A stretch of DNA of 64,000 nucleotides from an uncultured Campylobacter sp. (GCF_937959485.1 NZ_CALGPY010000005.1:248001-312000); one strand, 5' to 3'; shown: positions 43,112 through 52,749, counted from the stretch's first letter. Notes: a model not told the origin generated them from the sequence alone. Made by a program: numbers and translations.

Positions 43112-44584
43112 TTACGAGTAAAAAATATACGCGTATCCCGAAACCAAAAACGCGGAGAATATCGCTAAAATTCCGCCACTCCGCACCATTTCCGCCTGGC
43201 GAATGCGTCCCGTGCCGAAAACCAAAGCATTCGGCGGCGTCGCTACCGGCATTATGAAAGCGCAGCTTGCGCCCACACCGATTACTATAGTAAGAGTTTC
43301 TTTTGGTAGCCCCATCTGAGCCGCTACTCCCGCAAATACAGGCACTAAAAGTGCAGCAGAGGCGGTATTGCTCGTAAATTCCGTAAGGCAGATGATGAAA
43401 ACTGCTGTTACCAAAAGTACAATGTAAGTAGGCGCTCCACCGAAGGTGTGCGCAACTAGATCGCCAAGCACCTTAGAGGCTCCGGAATCGCCTAAAACCG
43501 CACTTAGCGTAAGTCCGCCGCCAAAAAGCAGCAGCACGCCCCACTCGGTGTTTTCGGCGATGTCATGCCATTTAGCAAGCCCTAGTATGACGATTACGAC
43601 TGCCGAGCAGATCGCTACATAGGCATCGTCCACTTTAAAGCCCACAAGGGCTGAAATTTGTTTCGAAAATATCCAGCCAAGTGCCGTTAGAGCAAATACG
43701 ACGATCGTAATAATGCGCTCGCGCGTCCAAGGGATATGCTCCAGATCCATCTCTATTTTATGGCTTAAATTCGGCTTGAAAATTATATAAAGCACCACAA
43801 GCATTATCGGTAGCATCACGCACATTAGCGGCAAACCTACCTTCATCCAATCCGCGAAGCTGTAGTGCAAGGCTTGAGCTACGATTAAATTTGGCGGAGA
43901 TCCCACGAGCGTGCCCAGACCCCCGATGCTTGCAGAATACGCGATACCTAAAAGCAAAAATACGAGCGTACCGCGATCCTTGCTATCGTCCATGTTGGCG
44001 CAGATCCCAAGCGCGATCGGAAGCATCATAGCAGCAGTTGCGGTGTTTGAAACCCACATTGAAAGGATCGCCGTCGCTAGGCAGATCAAAATCGCAGCCA
44101 CGCCCAAGCGACCGCCTGCGCGGGCGATTAGCCACATCGCGATCTTTTTATCGAGCTTTTGCATATGCAGAGCCGTTGCCAGAGCAAAACCGCCGAAAAA
44201 GGTAAAGATCGTAGGGTTTGCAAAATTTGCAAGCGTGCTTTTGATGGTGGCAGCTGTGAAAGTGCCATCTTTGGCGAATTTGCCAAGCCCGATGGCTACC
44301 GCAAGCACCGGCACCATAAGCGCGGTTACCGTGATATGCACGGCCTCTGTAAGCCACATAATCGCGATAAAAGCAAGTAGTGCAAGGCCTTTTTTGACAT
44401 TGGGCTCAAACGGTAACGCGGCATATAGCGCAAAGCCCACTGCAGCGGCAATCGCCATAATGATGACGCCGCGCTTAGGAAACGGCACGGTGTCGGTGAG
44501 CCTGTCTAAACCCAGCTCGTCTACGTCTGAGTCCAGCGGCCCTTGTAAGCGGGAGTTGCGTAACTCCACTTTGTTTTCTTCCAT
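43112..44584 (-). CDS. DASS-family (SLC13) sodium:anion symporter
   Basis: The 490-residue membrane protein has about 12 helices and two Ser-Asn-Thr motifs, the signature of the DASS fold: MWVSNTATAAMMLPIA (about residue 178) and TEFTSNTASAALLVPV (about 400). These hairpins bind sodium and the dicarboxylate. Usual substrates are succinate, malate, fumarate, citrate or sulfate; the choice cannot be read here. Succinate/fumarate exchange would fit an anaerobic Campylobacter. The N-terminal 35 residues are a charged cytosolic tail. A GGAGTATCT ribosome site precedes the ATG. It is transcribed alone. Confidence 0.92.
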   Translation of the reverse strand: MEENKVELRNSRLQGPLDSDVDELGLDRLTDTVPFPKRGVIIMAIAAAVGFALYAALPFEPNVKKGLALLAFIAIMWLTEAVHITVTALMVPVLAVAIGLGKFAKDGTFTAATIKSTLANFANPTIFTFFGGFALATALHMQKLDKKIAMWLIARAGGRLGVAAILICLATAILSMWVSNTATAAMMLPIALGICANMDDSKDRGTLVFLLLGIAYSASIGGLGTLVGSPPNLIVAQALHYSFADWMKVGLPLMCVMLPIMLVVLYIIFKPNLSHKIEMDLEHIPWTRERIITIVVFALTALGWIFSKQISALVGFKVDDAYVAICSAVVIVILGLAKWHDIAENTEWGVLLLFGGGLTLSAVLGDSGASKVLGDLVAHTFGGAPTYIVLLVTAVFIICLTEFTSNTASAALLVPVFAGVAAQMGLPKETLTIVIGVGASCAFIMPVATPPNALVFGTGRIRQAEMVRSGGILAIFSAFLVSGYAYIFYS

Positions 44585-45092
44585 AGATACTCCTTTTTTG
44601 GATTTGGCTTATGATACAAAAATGAGGCGGGAATTTTATAAATTCCAAATCAAATCGTCTTAAATTTTTAAAAGCGCAGTTACTATCGGTAACACGGCAC
44701 TTATCTCGTGTGTAAATTTTAAATTATACATAAAAACGAACAACTAAGTAGGCGATTTAAATTTCATCACAGATTATTTTTTAATGGTGTCCGGTGTTTA
44801 AATTTGCTAACTGCTCACGGGGAGGTGGCGTAGAATTTCGTCGAATTCCGTGCTGGCAATCAAGATAGAATTCTGTCCTTAGCAAACGAGATAAAATTTT
44901 ATCCAAGGCGAGTGAGATAAAATTCCAAGTCTTGTCGCGAAATTCATCGAAATTTCAAAAAAAGGATATTATAATCAGCAAATTTTAAACGTGCTTATGA
45001 GCGAGCTTGGCGGAAGACGCTCAAAGATAGCAAGCGGTAAAATGGCAAAGCGGCGGCGGAAAGCCCGAAATTATAAATTATAAGGAGAAAAT
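44585..45092. other. Gene-free stretch upstream of the outer-membrane barrel
   Basis: About 500 bases. No gene seen. A candidate -10 (TATAAT, at about 44968) lies upstream of the barrel gene. Confidence 0.5.
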
Positions 45093-45725
45093 GTGAAAAA
45101 CAAAATTTTAATCGCGGCGTTTACCGCTGCGGCTTGCGTTAGCGTAGGCTCTAGCGAGGGTTTACTTTTAGGCATCGAGGGGGATTACTCGTTTAAATCT
45201 AGTCTTACAGCCAAATGGTCGGAGGATGGAGACTCTGGCACCGTTAAAGATCATAAGGGGCAAGCTGCGATAGGTTTTAAGGCTGGCTATGATTTTGGTA
45301 TAGCTAGAGCATACGGCGAGTATATGTATGATTTCAAAGCTTCGAAAACTGGCACTGACGAGGACATCATATTTAAACACGAGTGGAATAAGCACAGCTT
45401 GCTCGTAGGCGGGGATTTTACGCCTGAGATTACGAATGGCTTTAAACTCGTAGCGGGCGCATATACAGGAGTTTCATTTTTGAAATATAAAATTTATTCG
45501 TATGACGAATCTGACGGAAGCAGCGATTCGCTTTCAAAGACTCTGCCTGGCTGGGTCATCGGTGCAAGACTGGGTGGTTTATATAGCTTTGATGAGCATA
45601 ACGAGATCGAGTTTGGCTATAAAGCGGACTACACGAGGTACAAGGCCAGTAAGCTCGGAGAGGATGTAGACAAGGTATATGAGACTAACCACGGGCTCTA
45701 TCTAGGGTATAACTTTAAATTTTAA
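45093..45725 (+). CDS. Outer-membrane beta-barrel protein (OmpA-barrel-like)
   Basis: The 210-residue protein has a signal peptide (MKNKILIAAFTAAACVSVGS) and then alternating strands ending in a C-terminal phenylalanine (LYLGYNFKF), the signal for the BAM machinery. Eight strands can be counted, for example GLLLGIEGDYSF, AAIGFKAGYDF and ARAYGEYMYDF. The size fits an eight-stranded OmpA/OmpW-type porin barrel. The function is unknown. The start is a GTG at 45093; the stronger ATG two bases earlier begins an ATG-TGA minimal frame. The AAGGAG ribosome site at 45082-45087 can serve both. An intrinsic terminator follows the gene. Confidence 0.85.
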   Translation: MKNKILIAAFTAAACVSVGSSEGLLLGIEGDYSFKSSLTAKWSEDGDSGTVKDHKGQAAIGFKAGYDFGIARAYGEYMYDFKASKTGTDEDIIFKHEWNKHSLLVGGDFTPEITNGFKLVAGAYTGVSFLKYKIYSYDESDGSSDSLSKTLPGWVIGARLGGLYSFDEHNEIEFGYKADYTRYKASKLGEDVDKVYETNHGLYLGYNFKF

Positions 45726-45746
45726 AAATTCTAACGTACTAGCGCA

Positions 45747-45781
45747 GGATGGAGCTAACGAACTCCCGCTCCATCCATTTT
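45747..45781 (+). terminator. Intrinsic terminator after the barrel gene
   Basis: A nine-base stem (GGATGGAGC and GCTCCATCC), a 12-base loop, then ATTTT. Confidence 0.75.
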
Positions 45782-46643
45782 AAATTCCAAATAATTATTA
45801 GACGTCAAATCGCAGGATTGTTTAATCCGAAATTTGCTAGCAATTCAGACATAATTATATGATAATCAAGGATGCTGCCGGTACTAGACATCAAATTTTA
45901 CCCGCTTGCGCGTATAAAATTTTAAAATTTTTAAAAATATCATTACACAAGCTTAATTTCCTATTTTTAGTGCTATCTGCTAAGCACTTAAATTGATGGA
46001 ATTTATGAAATTTTACTCAATCCGCTTTTTTCTAAGAATCGTTATAATTTCAAGTTGAAAAAGCGGAATTTTATCAATGTCTCCATTTGCCATTTTAAAT
46101 TTGTTTCATAATTGCTTCGTATATCTCACGACTCCTAGCTTGAGTCCGACGCAGAGATGCCATAAAATCATTAAAATTTGGTTGGTTGCCATAGGCAAAA
46201 TTCTAAGCGAGCACGTAAAAGGATTGCGTCTTAATGTTGGCCGATCTAGAGATGGATTCGCCTGTTTGCTTTATGGAAATCTCGCATTTATATCTTCGGG
46301 ATTAGCACTTAAATTTTGCGGTAGAATTCTAAAACTACTGCGTCTAAGAATTTTAGAATTTTGCCGTTTTAAAGCATTAAATTTTTACTATTTTAATGTT
46401 AGCCGCAAGCGTAGAATTTTACCTTTATAAATTCATAGTAAAAGCAGTGACGCCTGTCGTGTGGATTTAGATGCCAGATTTATCCACAAGCGCTACGCTT
46501 TTACTAAAATTTTATCTTTATCAAAATTTTAAAATTTCAATCGCGGTTATTAAAGTATTTTAGCGCAAACATAAATTTCTAGCCGCTTCGCTATATTTTA
46601 TGGGCTGGCTCGGAGCTTTAAAATATCAAGGCTACCGTACTTG
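45782..46643. other. Gene-free stretch before purB
   Basis: About 860 bases. An open frame of 117 codons at 46077-46430 (plus) is Leu/Phe-rich without a ribosome site or family match, and I do not claim it. RAATTY words are dense. Confidence 0.5.
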
Positions 46644-47975
46644 CTATTTGCCAAAAACCCTAGCGAAAATTCCATCCACATTTTTGGTGTAATATCCGTA
46701 GTCGAAGCACTCTTTGATCTCGCTTTCGCTTAGCTTTTCTCGTAGCTTTGTATCTGCTAGCAGATTTTGCAAAAACAGGCTATGCCCTTGCTCATCTATA
46801 GCTTTTTTGCCCTCTTGTAGATCCGCCCAGACCTTCATTGCATTACGCTGTACGATCTTATAGGCATCCTCTCTGCTAACTCCTCGTTTAGGCAGCTCTA
46901 GTAGCACGCGCTGCGAAAACACGAGCCCACCGGTTAAATTTAGATTTCTCATCATATTTTCGGGATATACGAGCAGTTTTTCTATCAAGCTTGTCAAGCG
47001 ATTTAGCATAAAATCAGCAGTTATAAAGCCGTCGGGGAGGATAAATCGCTCGACCGAGCTATGGCTGATATCGCGTTCGTGCCATAGCGCTACGTCCTCC
47101 ATCGCGGGTATTGCGAAGCTACGGATCATACGGCATAGTCCCGTTACGTTTTCGCTAAGCACGGGATTTCGTTTGTGCGGCATCGCAGAGCTGCCCTTTT
47201 GACCTGGGCTAAAAAATTCCTCTGCCTCATAAACCTCGGTGCGTTGATAGTGGCGGATTGCGATAGCGATCTTTTCGCAGCTGGAAGCCAGGATCGCAAG
47301 TGCGCTCATTACCTGCGCGTAGCGATCGCGTTGGATGACTTGATTGGACGCGGGAGCGGGCTTTAGCCCCAGATATTCGCACACTAGCTCTTCCAGCTCT
47401 AGTGGAGCGTGGGCGAAATTCCCCATCGCACCGCTTATTTTGCCGTAGCTGATGACGCTTTTTGCATGTTGTAAAAGCTCTAGCGCGCGATTTATCTCAT
47501 CATACCAGACCGCAAGCACGAGTCCGAAAGTGATCGGCTCGCCGTGGATACCGTGGCTGCGCCCGACCATCAGCGTCATTTTATGCTTCATGGCTTGAGA
47601 TTTTATCGCAGCTTTTAAATTTTGCACATCCTCAATGATGAGCTCCATGCTTTCTTTGATTTGCAGCGCGACGGCAGTGTCGATGCAATCGCTGCTAGTC
47701 ATGCCGTAATGCACGAAGCGGCTCTCCTGCCCAAGGCTCTCACTCACGCTCGTTAGAAACGCGATGACGTCGTGCTTGGTCGTCTTTTCGATCTCATCTA
47801 TCCGCTCGATCTTAAAGCTTGCGTTTTGTAGAATTTTATCTTTATCGCAGTCACTTATTAGACCTAGCTTATTCCACGCTTTAACCGCCGCGAGCTCGAC
47901 TTTTAGCCACGCGTCGTATTTGGCTTGCAAGCTCCATTTTTCAGACATCTCTTTTCTTGCGTATCTTTCGACCAT
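46644..47975 (-). CDS. purB: Adenylosuccinate lyase
   Basis: PurB splits SAICAR and adenylosuccinate in purine synthesis. The protein is 443 residues from the ATG at 47975 (MVERYARKEMSEKWS, family-typical; GAAAGG upstream). A longer open frame with 73 extra codons is rejected. The signature SSAMPHKRNPVLSE, with its flexible catalytic-loop Ser, lies around residue 260. HYGMTSSDCIDT and GRSHGIHGEPITFG supply substrate-binding His and Ser. It is transcribed alone and divergent from the RluA-type gene, with 75 bases between the two starts. Confidence 0.96.
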   Translation of the reverse strand: MVERYARKEMSEKWSLQAKYDAWLKVELAAVKAWNKLGLISDCDKDKILQNASFKIERIDEIEKTTKHDVIAFLTSVSESLGQESRFVHYGMTSSDCIDTAVALQIKESMELIIEDVQNLKAAIKSQAMKHKMTLMVGRSHGIHGEPITFGLVLAVWYDEINRALELLQHAKSVISYGKISGAMGNFAHAPLELEELVCEYLGLKPAPASNQVIQRDRYAQVMSALAILASSCEKIAIAIRHYQRTEVYEAEEFFSPGQKGSSAMPHKRNPVLSENVTGLCRMIRSFAIPAMEDVALWHERDISHSSVERFILPDGFITADFMLNRLTSLIEKLLVYPENMMRNLNLTGGLVFSQRVLLELPKRGVSREDAYKIVQRNAMKVWADLQEGKKAIDEQGHSLFLQNLLADTKLREKLSESEIKECFDYGYYTKNVDGIFARVFGK

Positions 47976-48050
47976 TTTAGTAGCCTTTCGGTTAGAATTT
48001 CTTGTATAATGATGGCAAAAATTATATAAAAATAGGGCTGAAAGTTTAAT

Positions 48051-49439
48051 ATGGGTTATGAGAAAAGAAGCTTGGGAAGCTTTGAGGGACGCAAAATTTA
48101 CGAAATTCTGCTTAGCCTCGGATACGATATGAAATCCGCGCAGCGCATCTGTGACAAGCACCGCGTAACCGATGCGGAGGATCAAAATTTGCATAAAAAC
48201 TCCGTCGCGTACGGAGAAATTTTTTTGATCGATTACAAATGCGAGCCGCGCGGACTGAAGCCGATCTTTGAGTGCGATGCGTTTGCGGCATTTGACAAGC
48301 CGAGTGGAATTTTAAGCCATCCAAGCGGGCGCAACTCGCCTTATAATATGTATGACGAGATCTGGTCGCTATACGGGCAGGACGCGTGCGTGGCGCATAG
48401 GCTTGATTTAGAAACCAGCGGAATTCTTATCGTCGCTAAGGATAAAGACGCGGCGCGCGAGCTTAAAGAGTGCTTCGAACAGCGTAGGGTGATGAAAAGC
48501 TATCTAGCGCTCGTACGAGGGGATTTGCAAAGTGCTGCTTGCAATGGCGAGATAGAGAGTTGCTATGCTCTAGGCTTGGATGAAATTTGCGGATTAAAAT
48601 TTGCGGACGATGCTGTGAGTTTACCAGATAACGTGTCGGATCTGCGCGATACACTAGCTCTAAAAGGAGTAGGCAATAAATTTGGATTTAATATCTTGTC
48701 TAATAGTGCGAGTAGGAGATTATGGTGCGATGCTCTATATGACGGCATGCAAGTTAAATTTGAATCCGGCGCTCCTGCTGGCGATGTTGACAGCGGATTT
48801 GAATTTGATGCTTTATCCTGCGGCGTGAGCGATAAGCTTAAACCCGCTATCGCGATGAGTAGCGCGGATAACGGACATAAACCTTGCGCCTTATCTGTGG
48901 CTAAATCTTTGTCAGCTACTTCTAAGGGCTGTGCAAATTTGAAAAAATTTGAGCCTGCAAAATACGCAACATTTAGCGAAAAACTGAAATTTTTAAAGGA
49001 TTTTGAGGGGTTTGTGATTGATGCTCCGATCGCTCCTAGCGGCGAGTTCGCCGATCTTAAAATTCGTATGAAAATATCGCGCGATGGCAAGGAGGCGATC
49101 ACGCTGATACGCCCGCTGCGATATTTCTCGGACATAGACGCTAGCCTGATCGAGTGCTATCCGCTGACGGGTAGGCAGCATCAGATTAGGCTGCATCTAT
49201 TTGCCGTGGGTGCGCCGATATTGGGAGAGCCGCTGTACGGGCTTTCGCGCGAGCAAGCGGAGTGGATATTGGATAAAAAGATGGATGAGACAGAGCGGAT
49301 CAGAACGACGGGAGCGCCGAGATTGTTGCTACACGCGAATGCGATTTGCTTTAAACTGAGCGGTGAACGATACGAGATAAAAAGCAAATTCGATGCCGCG
49401 AGAGAGTTTTATAATTTCGTGAAAATCGGTAAAATTTAA
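48051..49439 (+). CDS. RluA-family pseudouridine synthase with a large internal insert
   Basis: The 462-residue protein is a pseudouridine synthase of the RluA/RluD group. The N-terminal part has an S4-like start. The catalytic motif HRLDLETSGILIVAKD holds the nucleophile Asp at about residue 119. The second half keeps FVIDAPIAPSGE, GRQHQIRLHLFAVG and the LHAN ending. Between LVRGDLQ (160) and FEGFVIDAP (about 318) lies an insert of some 155 residues absent from the usual roughly 300-residue enzyme. It is Ser/Asp/Ala-rich with no domain I know. The target uridine (23S rRNA or tRNA) cannot be decided. The insert does not break the reading frame, so the enzyme may be active. Confidence 0.85.
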   Translation: MGYEKRSLGSFEGRKIYEILLSLGYDMKSAQRICDKHRVTDAEDQNLHKNSVAYGEIFLIDYKCEPRGLKPIFECDAFAAFDKPSGILSHPSGRNSPYNMYDEIWSLYGQDACVAHRLDLETSGILIVAKDKDAARELKECFEQRRVMKSYLALVRGDLQSAACNGEIESCYALGLDEICGLKFADDAVSLPDNVSDLRDTLALKGVGNKFGFNILSNSASRRLWCDALYDGMQVKFESGAPAGDVDSGFEFDALSCGVSDKLKPAIAMSSADNGHKPCALSVAKSLSATSKGCANLKKFEPAKYATFSEKLKFLKDFEGFVIDAPIAPSGEFADLKIRMKISRDGKEAITLIRPLRYFSDIDASLIECYPLTGRQHQIRLHLFAVGAPILGEPLYGLSREQAEWILDKKMDETERIRTTGAPRLLLHANAICFKLSGERYEIKSKFDAAREFYNFVKIGKI

Positions 49440-49645
49440 ATAACTCAATAAAATTTTGAGGTGGCGGCGATTATTTTTATGACTAGGATTTTGCTTTTGC
49501 TGGTTTTTATAAAATTTTGTGATTACAACGGCGTTTAATTTATTAATTTCTCATCTACGGTTATTTGAAAATTTTAAGACGATTTTATTTTGCGATGGCT
49601 ATAATTCACAATTAGAATATTAGTAATTTTGAATAAAGGATGAAA
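49440..49645. other. Intergenic stretch before the nuclease-like gene
   Basis: About 200 bases, AT-rich, with a possible -10 (TATAAT at 49600-49605) and the AAAGGATG ribosome site of the next gene. Confidence 0.4.
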
Positions 49646-50278
49646 ATGTTGTGGTGGGAAAAAACAGTGGAGTATTATTTTGTAAAGCAGTGTTTGTTGG
49701 ACATCGATATAGCTCCACTTGATGGTGATGTAGAAAAAATAGGTGATGCCTTAATACATAACAATGGGAAGTTTTTACTTATAGAGTTTAAAAGGGCATT
49801 CGAGAATTTATCCTCAGAAAAGAGAAAATATGCAGATTGGGAAAAAAGCGCTAAGGCCATAAAAGCATATAATTCAACTTGGCTAGACGGTGGGTTTCAT
49901 ATATTTATTTTCGGTAGCGAAAATTACGGTAAATTTGAGCTCAGAGCGCATAAATATTGGATGCTTCAAGATAAGTTGGGCGGTAGCATAAAAGATTTTA
50001 AATCCGATGTTGATTCTTTTAAAAAATGCAATCAAGAATATGGAATATTTAAAAGAGAATTTGACGAATACGCTAATTTTCTATTTAAGCAAAAGGGCGG
50101 GGCGGGAAGCTCTGTTAATTTAGAAAGCTCGGCATTGGTAGCAAGCATAGGGAGCAAAACGGTAGTTGCTTCTTTTGGGGAATATTGCAAGAGGGTGCTT
50201 CATCTGGAGTATAGTAAAAAACAAGAGCGTACAATAGAGATAACACCACCAAGCAGAGGTATGGGCTTTGGGCTATAA
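49646..50278 (+). CDS. PD-(D/E)XK nuclease-like orphan protein
   Basis: The protein is 210 residues from the ATG at 49646 (AAAGGA upstream; the ATG six bases earlier overlaps that site). I do not recognise a named family. The stretch GDALIHNNGKFLLIEFKRAF (about residues 30-50) has Asp, then a short beta strand, then Glu-x-Lys, the catalytic core pattern of PD-(D/E)XK nucleases, and an N-terminal helix with Glu precedes it. The rest is helical and charged. Base composition is clearly more AT-rich than the RluA gene before it. It stands alone between long gene-free stretches, as an acquired orphan would. A role in DNA cleavage is an inference. Confidence 0.5.
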   Translation: MLWWEKTVEYYFVKQCLLDIDIAPLDGDVEKIGDALIHNNGKFLLIEFKRAFENLSSEKRKYADWEKSAKAIKAYNSTWLDGGFHIFIFGSENYGKFELRAHKYWMLQDKLGGSIKDFKSDVDSFKKCNQEYGIFKREFDEYANFLFKQKGGAGSSVNLESSALVASIGSKTVVASFGEYCKRVLHLEYSKKQERTIEITPPSRGMGFGL

Positions 50279-50697
50279 TTATTCTTTAGTATCTATAGTA
50301 TAAAAACTTGAAAGACAGAGGGAGAGGTAAGAACTGTGGATTGTTTTAGTTATTTGTTTTGGTTTGGTATGTAATATAGAAGTTGAATGGCGACATATAT
50401 ATTGTAAGCGCGAAACTTTCTAAACGGCAAAGAGAAATGCTATATTCCTCGTTGTATCGATAAAATTCTATATCTATTTATTTGTGCAATTATAATTATA
50501 GATTAGTATGAAATTCGATCGATAAAATTTGCGTGAGATTGAGCTATGACATCTAATTTTTATTATTTCGACTTCTTGCGTTTGTATATTGTAAAACAAT
50601 AAAGAAAAATGCGTAAAATTTAACCTAAAAGTAACTATAAAAATTTGTTTTATGCTTTAAAATTTGGTTTATTTTTCCAAATAGCCATCAACGCTAC
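50279..50697. other. AT-rich gene-free stretch
   Basis: About 420 bases, very AT-rich, no gene recognised. It separates the nuclease-like gene from the decayed DUF6985 remnant. Confidence 0.5.
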
Positions 50698-51000
50698 TTA
50701 CACTTTGCCGATATTTATGACCTTGCCTTTGCGCGTCATAATGTCCAAATCGTGCTCCATATTCCACGAGTAGCTAAACTCAAAGCCGATTTTGCGTCGT
50801 CTAGGATATAGATATTTTACAGCTCCAATAGTTCGCTAAGCTCCTGTGGCGTGCTGATGCCTGGCATGAAATCGCTTTTCGTCTCACTCGGATAGTCGTA
50901 GATCTCCTGCCATTTTGGGTAGTTTTTTAAAATTTCAGCTAAGATGTCTGTTAAAAATTCTTCCTGATTTTGCTTTAGAAATTCTACGCGTCCGATTGTG
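50698..51000 (-). pseudogene. DUF6985-domain gene remnant, frame-broken
   Basis: Two minus-strand frames together spell the C-terminal half of a DUF6985 domain. The first reads FLKQNQEEFLTDILAEILKN, then YPKWQEIYDYPSETKSDF and TPQELSELLEL, followed by a stop. The next bases continue NIYILDDAK, and then a frame change leads to IGFEFSYSWNMEHDLDI and KGKVINIGKV with a stop at 50698. The N-terminal half and a start are missing. DUF6985 proteins are common in polymorphic-toxin and immunity neighbourhoods, but no toxin is visible here. Confidence 0.65.
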
Positions 51001-51022
51001 CCTGGCTAGGCTCGCCCGTCTC

Positions 51023-51555
51023 TTAGCTATCTTCATCTAAAAAGGTGCAGCGAAACTCGCCCTCTTGCTCTAAAGCTTTGCCGAAATACTCCAGTCGCAG
51101 CGAGGAACTAAAGTCCTCGTATTCCTCATCTTCAAATTTAGACAAAATTTTAGGCTCCGCAAGATGTGCATTAAAAAACTCCGCGACCTTTGGGCTGCGG
51201 ATGAAAAGATACTCCTCAATCGCTTCGTAGCTTTTGCGCAAAAATTTAAGCGCCTCCTGCTCCACGCCGCATTCCAAGCAGCACTCGCCTTTGTAATAAT
51301 CGCTCACATAGGGCGGATTTTCATTGCTTCTGGCGTGCTTATCCATCTCGCCTAGCCAGCGCAGCATATTTGGGGCGTCGCCCGCCCATTTGTACTCATT
51401 TACCATGCGCGCCGTGTAGATGTATGAGGCGTAGATGCGGTATTTCTCATCGTCTGCCTCCGCCCATTTTGCCTCGATAAAGCGGACAATTTCCGCCTTT
51501 GTGATCTTGGATTTTTAAGCAGCGATCTGTCTAAGAAGATGCTGATCTCATCCAT
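51023..51555 (-). pseudogene. Helical-repeat protein gene with a one-base deletion
   Basis: The gene starts at the ATG at 51555 (MDEISIFLDRSLLKN), loses its frame near 51508-51511, and continues in the next frame as KITKAEIVRFIEAKWAEADD. The frame then runs through MVNEYKWAGDAPNMLRWLG and on to the stop at 51023. Adding one base in the CC of the CCN proline codon restores a single reading frame of about 177 codons. The product would be an all-helical, TPR-like protein with CCLEC. I do not know its function. It lies directly upstream of the DUF6985 remnant, so both may be relics of one locus. A sequencing fault is possible because the site is next to AAAAA. Confidence 0.6.
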
Positions 51556-51639
51556 TATTTTTGCGCGTCCATTGCCACTCCGTTATAAATTTTTTACTGA
51601 TCTGCCTTATGATCTGAAAATAATCGCCGAATTTTTCCT

Positions 51640-52749
51640 CTACTTGTTCGAAATTTTATCGGCACTGATACCACTTTGAGCCGAAATTTTACCTTGTTCG
51701 TTTCTTTGCTTGAGCTGTCCGCACGCCGCACTGATATCTAGCCCCTTGCTCTGGCGAATCGTGCAAGTAATGCCGTGCGCGCAGAGATAGTCTTGGAATT
51801 TCACCATATTTTCGGGGCTTGGTCTGCCAAAGCTCGAGCCTTCGTGCGGATTAAAATAGATCAGATTTACTTTTGCGCGGATGCCGTGCAGAAGCTTCAC
51901 TAGCGTTTTGGCATCGCTTGGGCGGTCGTTTACACCATCGATCATGAGGTATTCGAACATCACGCGCTTTCGCAGATCGATCGGGAACTCGCGCACCGCC
52001 TGCATGATCGATGCGATATTGTAGGCGCGATTTATCGGCATTAGTTTTTCACGCAGTTTATCATCCACTGCGTGCAGCGAGATCGCGAGTAGCACGCCAA
52101 GATCCATTTCGCCAAGCTTTTTTATCTGCGTAGAAAGTCCGCTCGTACTTATAGTTTGGCGACGCGGCGCTATGGCGAGTCCGTCGTTTTCTTTTAAAAT
52201 TTGCACGGCTTTGGCAACGTTGTCTAGGTTATTAAGTGGTTCGCCCATCCCCATATATACGACATTGACGCGACGCTCGTACGGGATCGCGTTCATTTTC
52301 TTGATGAGCCAAATTTGAGCCACGATCTCGCCTGGAGTTAAATTTCGTACGAAGCCACCTTTTGCTGTCAAGCAGAAGCTGCAGCCAATTTTGCAGCCTA
52401 CTTGCGAACTTACGCAGATTGAATAGCGCGCGTGTCTTATGATTTTTTCGTTTTCGTCTCGCAGCTCATCCTTCATCGGCAGCAGGACACTTTCGATCGT
52501 CTTGCCGTCTTTGAGAGCGAAAAGGTATTTGATACTGCCATCGCTACTTGTTTCGGATCTGACGCATTCAAGCGGGTCTAAATAAAAATTTTGAGCTAAA
52601 CTTTGACGGATCTCTTTTGGTAGATTTAGCATTTGTGTGAAGTCATCCACATTCTTTTTGTAAATCCATTCGTAAATTTGCTTGGCTCTAAATTTTGGTT
52701 CGACGAAATTTTCAAGCTCTTTCATCGTAAAATCAAAGATATTTTTCAA
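51640..52749 (-). CDS. rlmN: Dual-specificity 23S rRNA (A2503)/tRNA (A37) methyltransferase RlmN
   Basis: RlmN is a radical-SAM enzyme that methylates C2 of A2503 in 23S rRNA and A37 in some tRNAs. The 369 residues are full length, slightly long at the C-terminus. The 4Fe-4S motif is CKIGCSFC (CX3CX2C, about residues 118-125). GMGEPLNN is the SAM-binding GEPL motif. The catalytic Cys pair is C118 region plus the later Cys in SAACGQL near 348. The tail after residue 350 (KQRNEQGKISAQSGISADK) is low complexity and probably disordered. It overlaps the nucleoside phosphorylase gene by four bases. Confidence 0.95.
   Translation of the reverse strand: MKNIFDFTMKELENFVEPKFRAKQIYEWIYKKNVDDFTQMLNLPKEIRQSLAQNFYLDPLECVRSETSSDGSIKYLFALKDGKTIESVLLPMKDELRDENEKIIRHARYSICVSSQVGCKIGCSFCLTAKGGFVRNLTPGEIVAQIWLIKKMNAIPYERRVNVVYMGMGEPLNNLDNVAKAVQILKENDGLAIAPRRQTISTSGLSTQIKKLGEMDLGVLLAISLHAVDDKLREKLMPINRAYNIASIMQAVREFPIDLRKRVMFEYLMIDGVNDRPSDAKTLVKLLHGIRAKVNLIYFNPHEGSSFGRPSPENMVKFQDYLCAHGITCTIRQSKGLDISAACGQLKQRNEQGKISAQSGISADKISNK

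Noticed and set aside
46077..46430. 117-codon open frame before purB
   Set aside because: No ribosome site, Leu/Phe-rich translation typical of AT spacer, no recognised domain.
47976..48194. 73-codon N-terminal extension of purB
   Set aside because: The sequence is not conserved in PurB and overlaps the upstream spacer and the divergent gene; MVERYARKEM is the family start.
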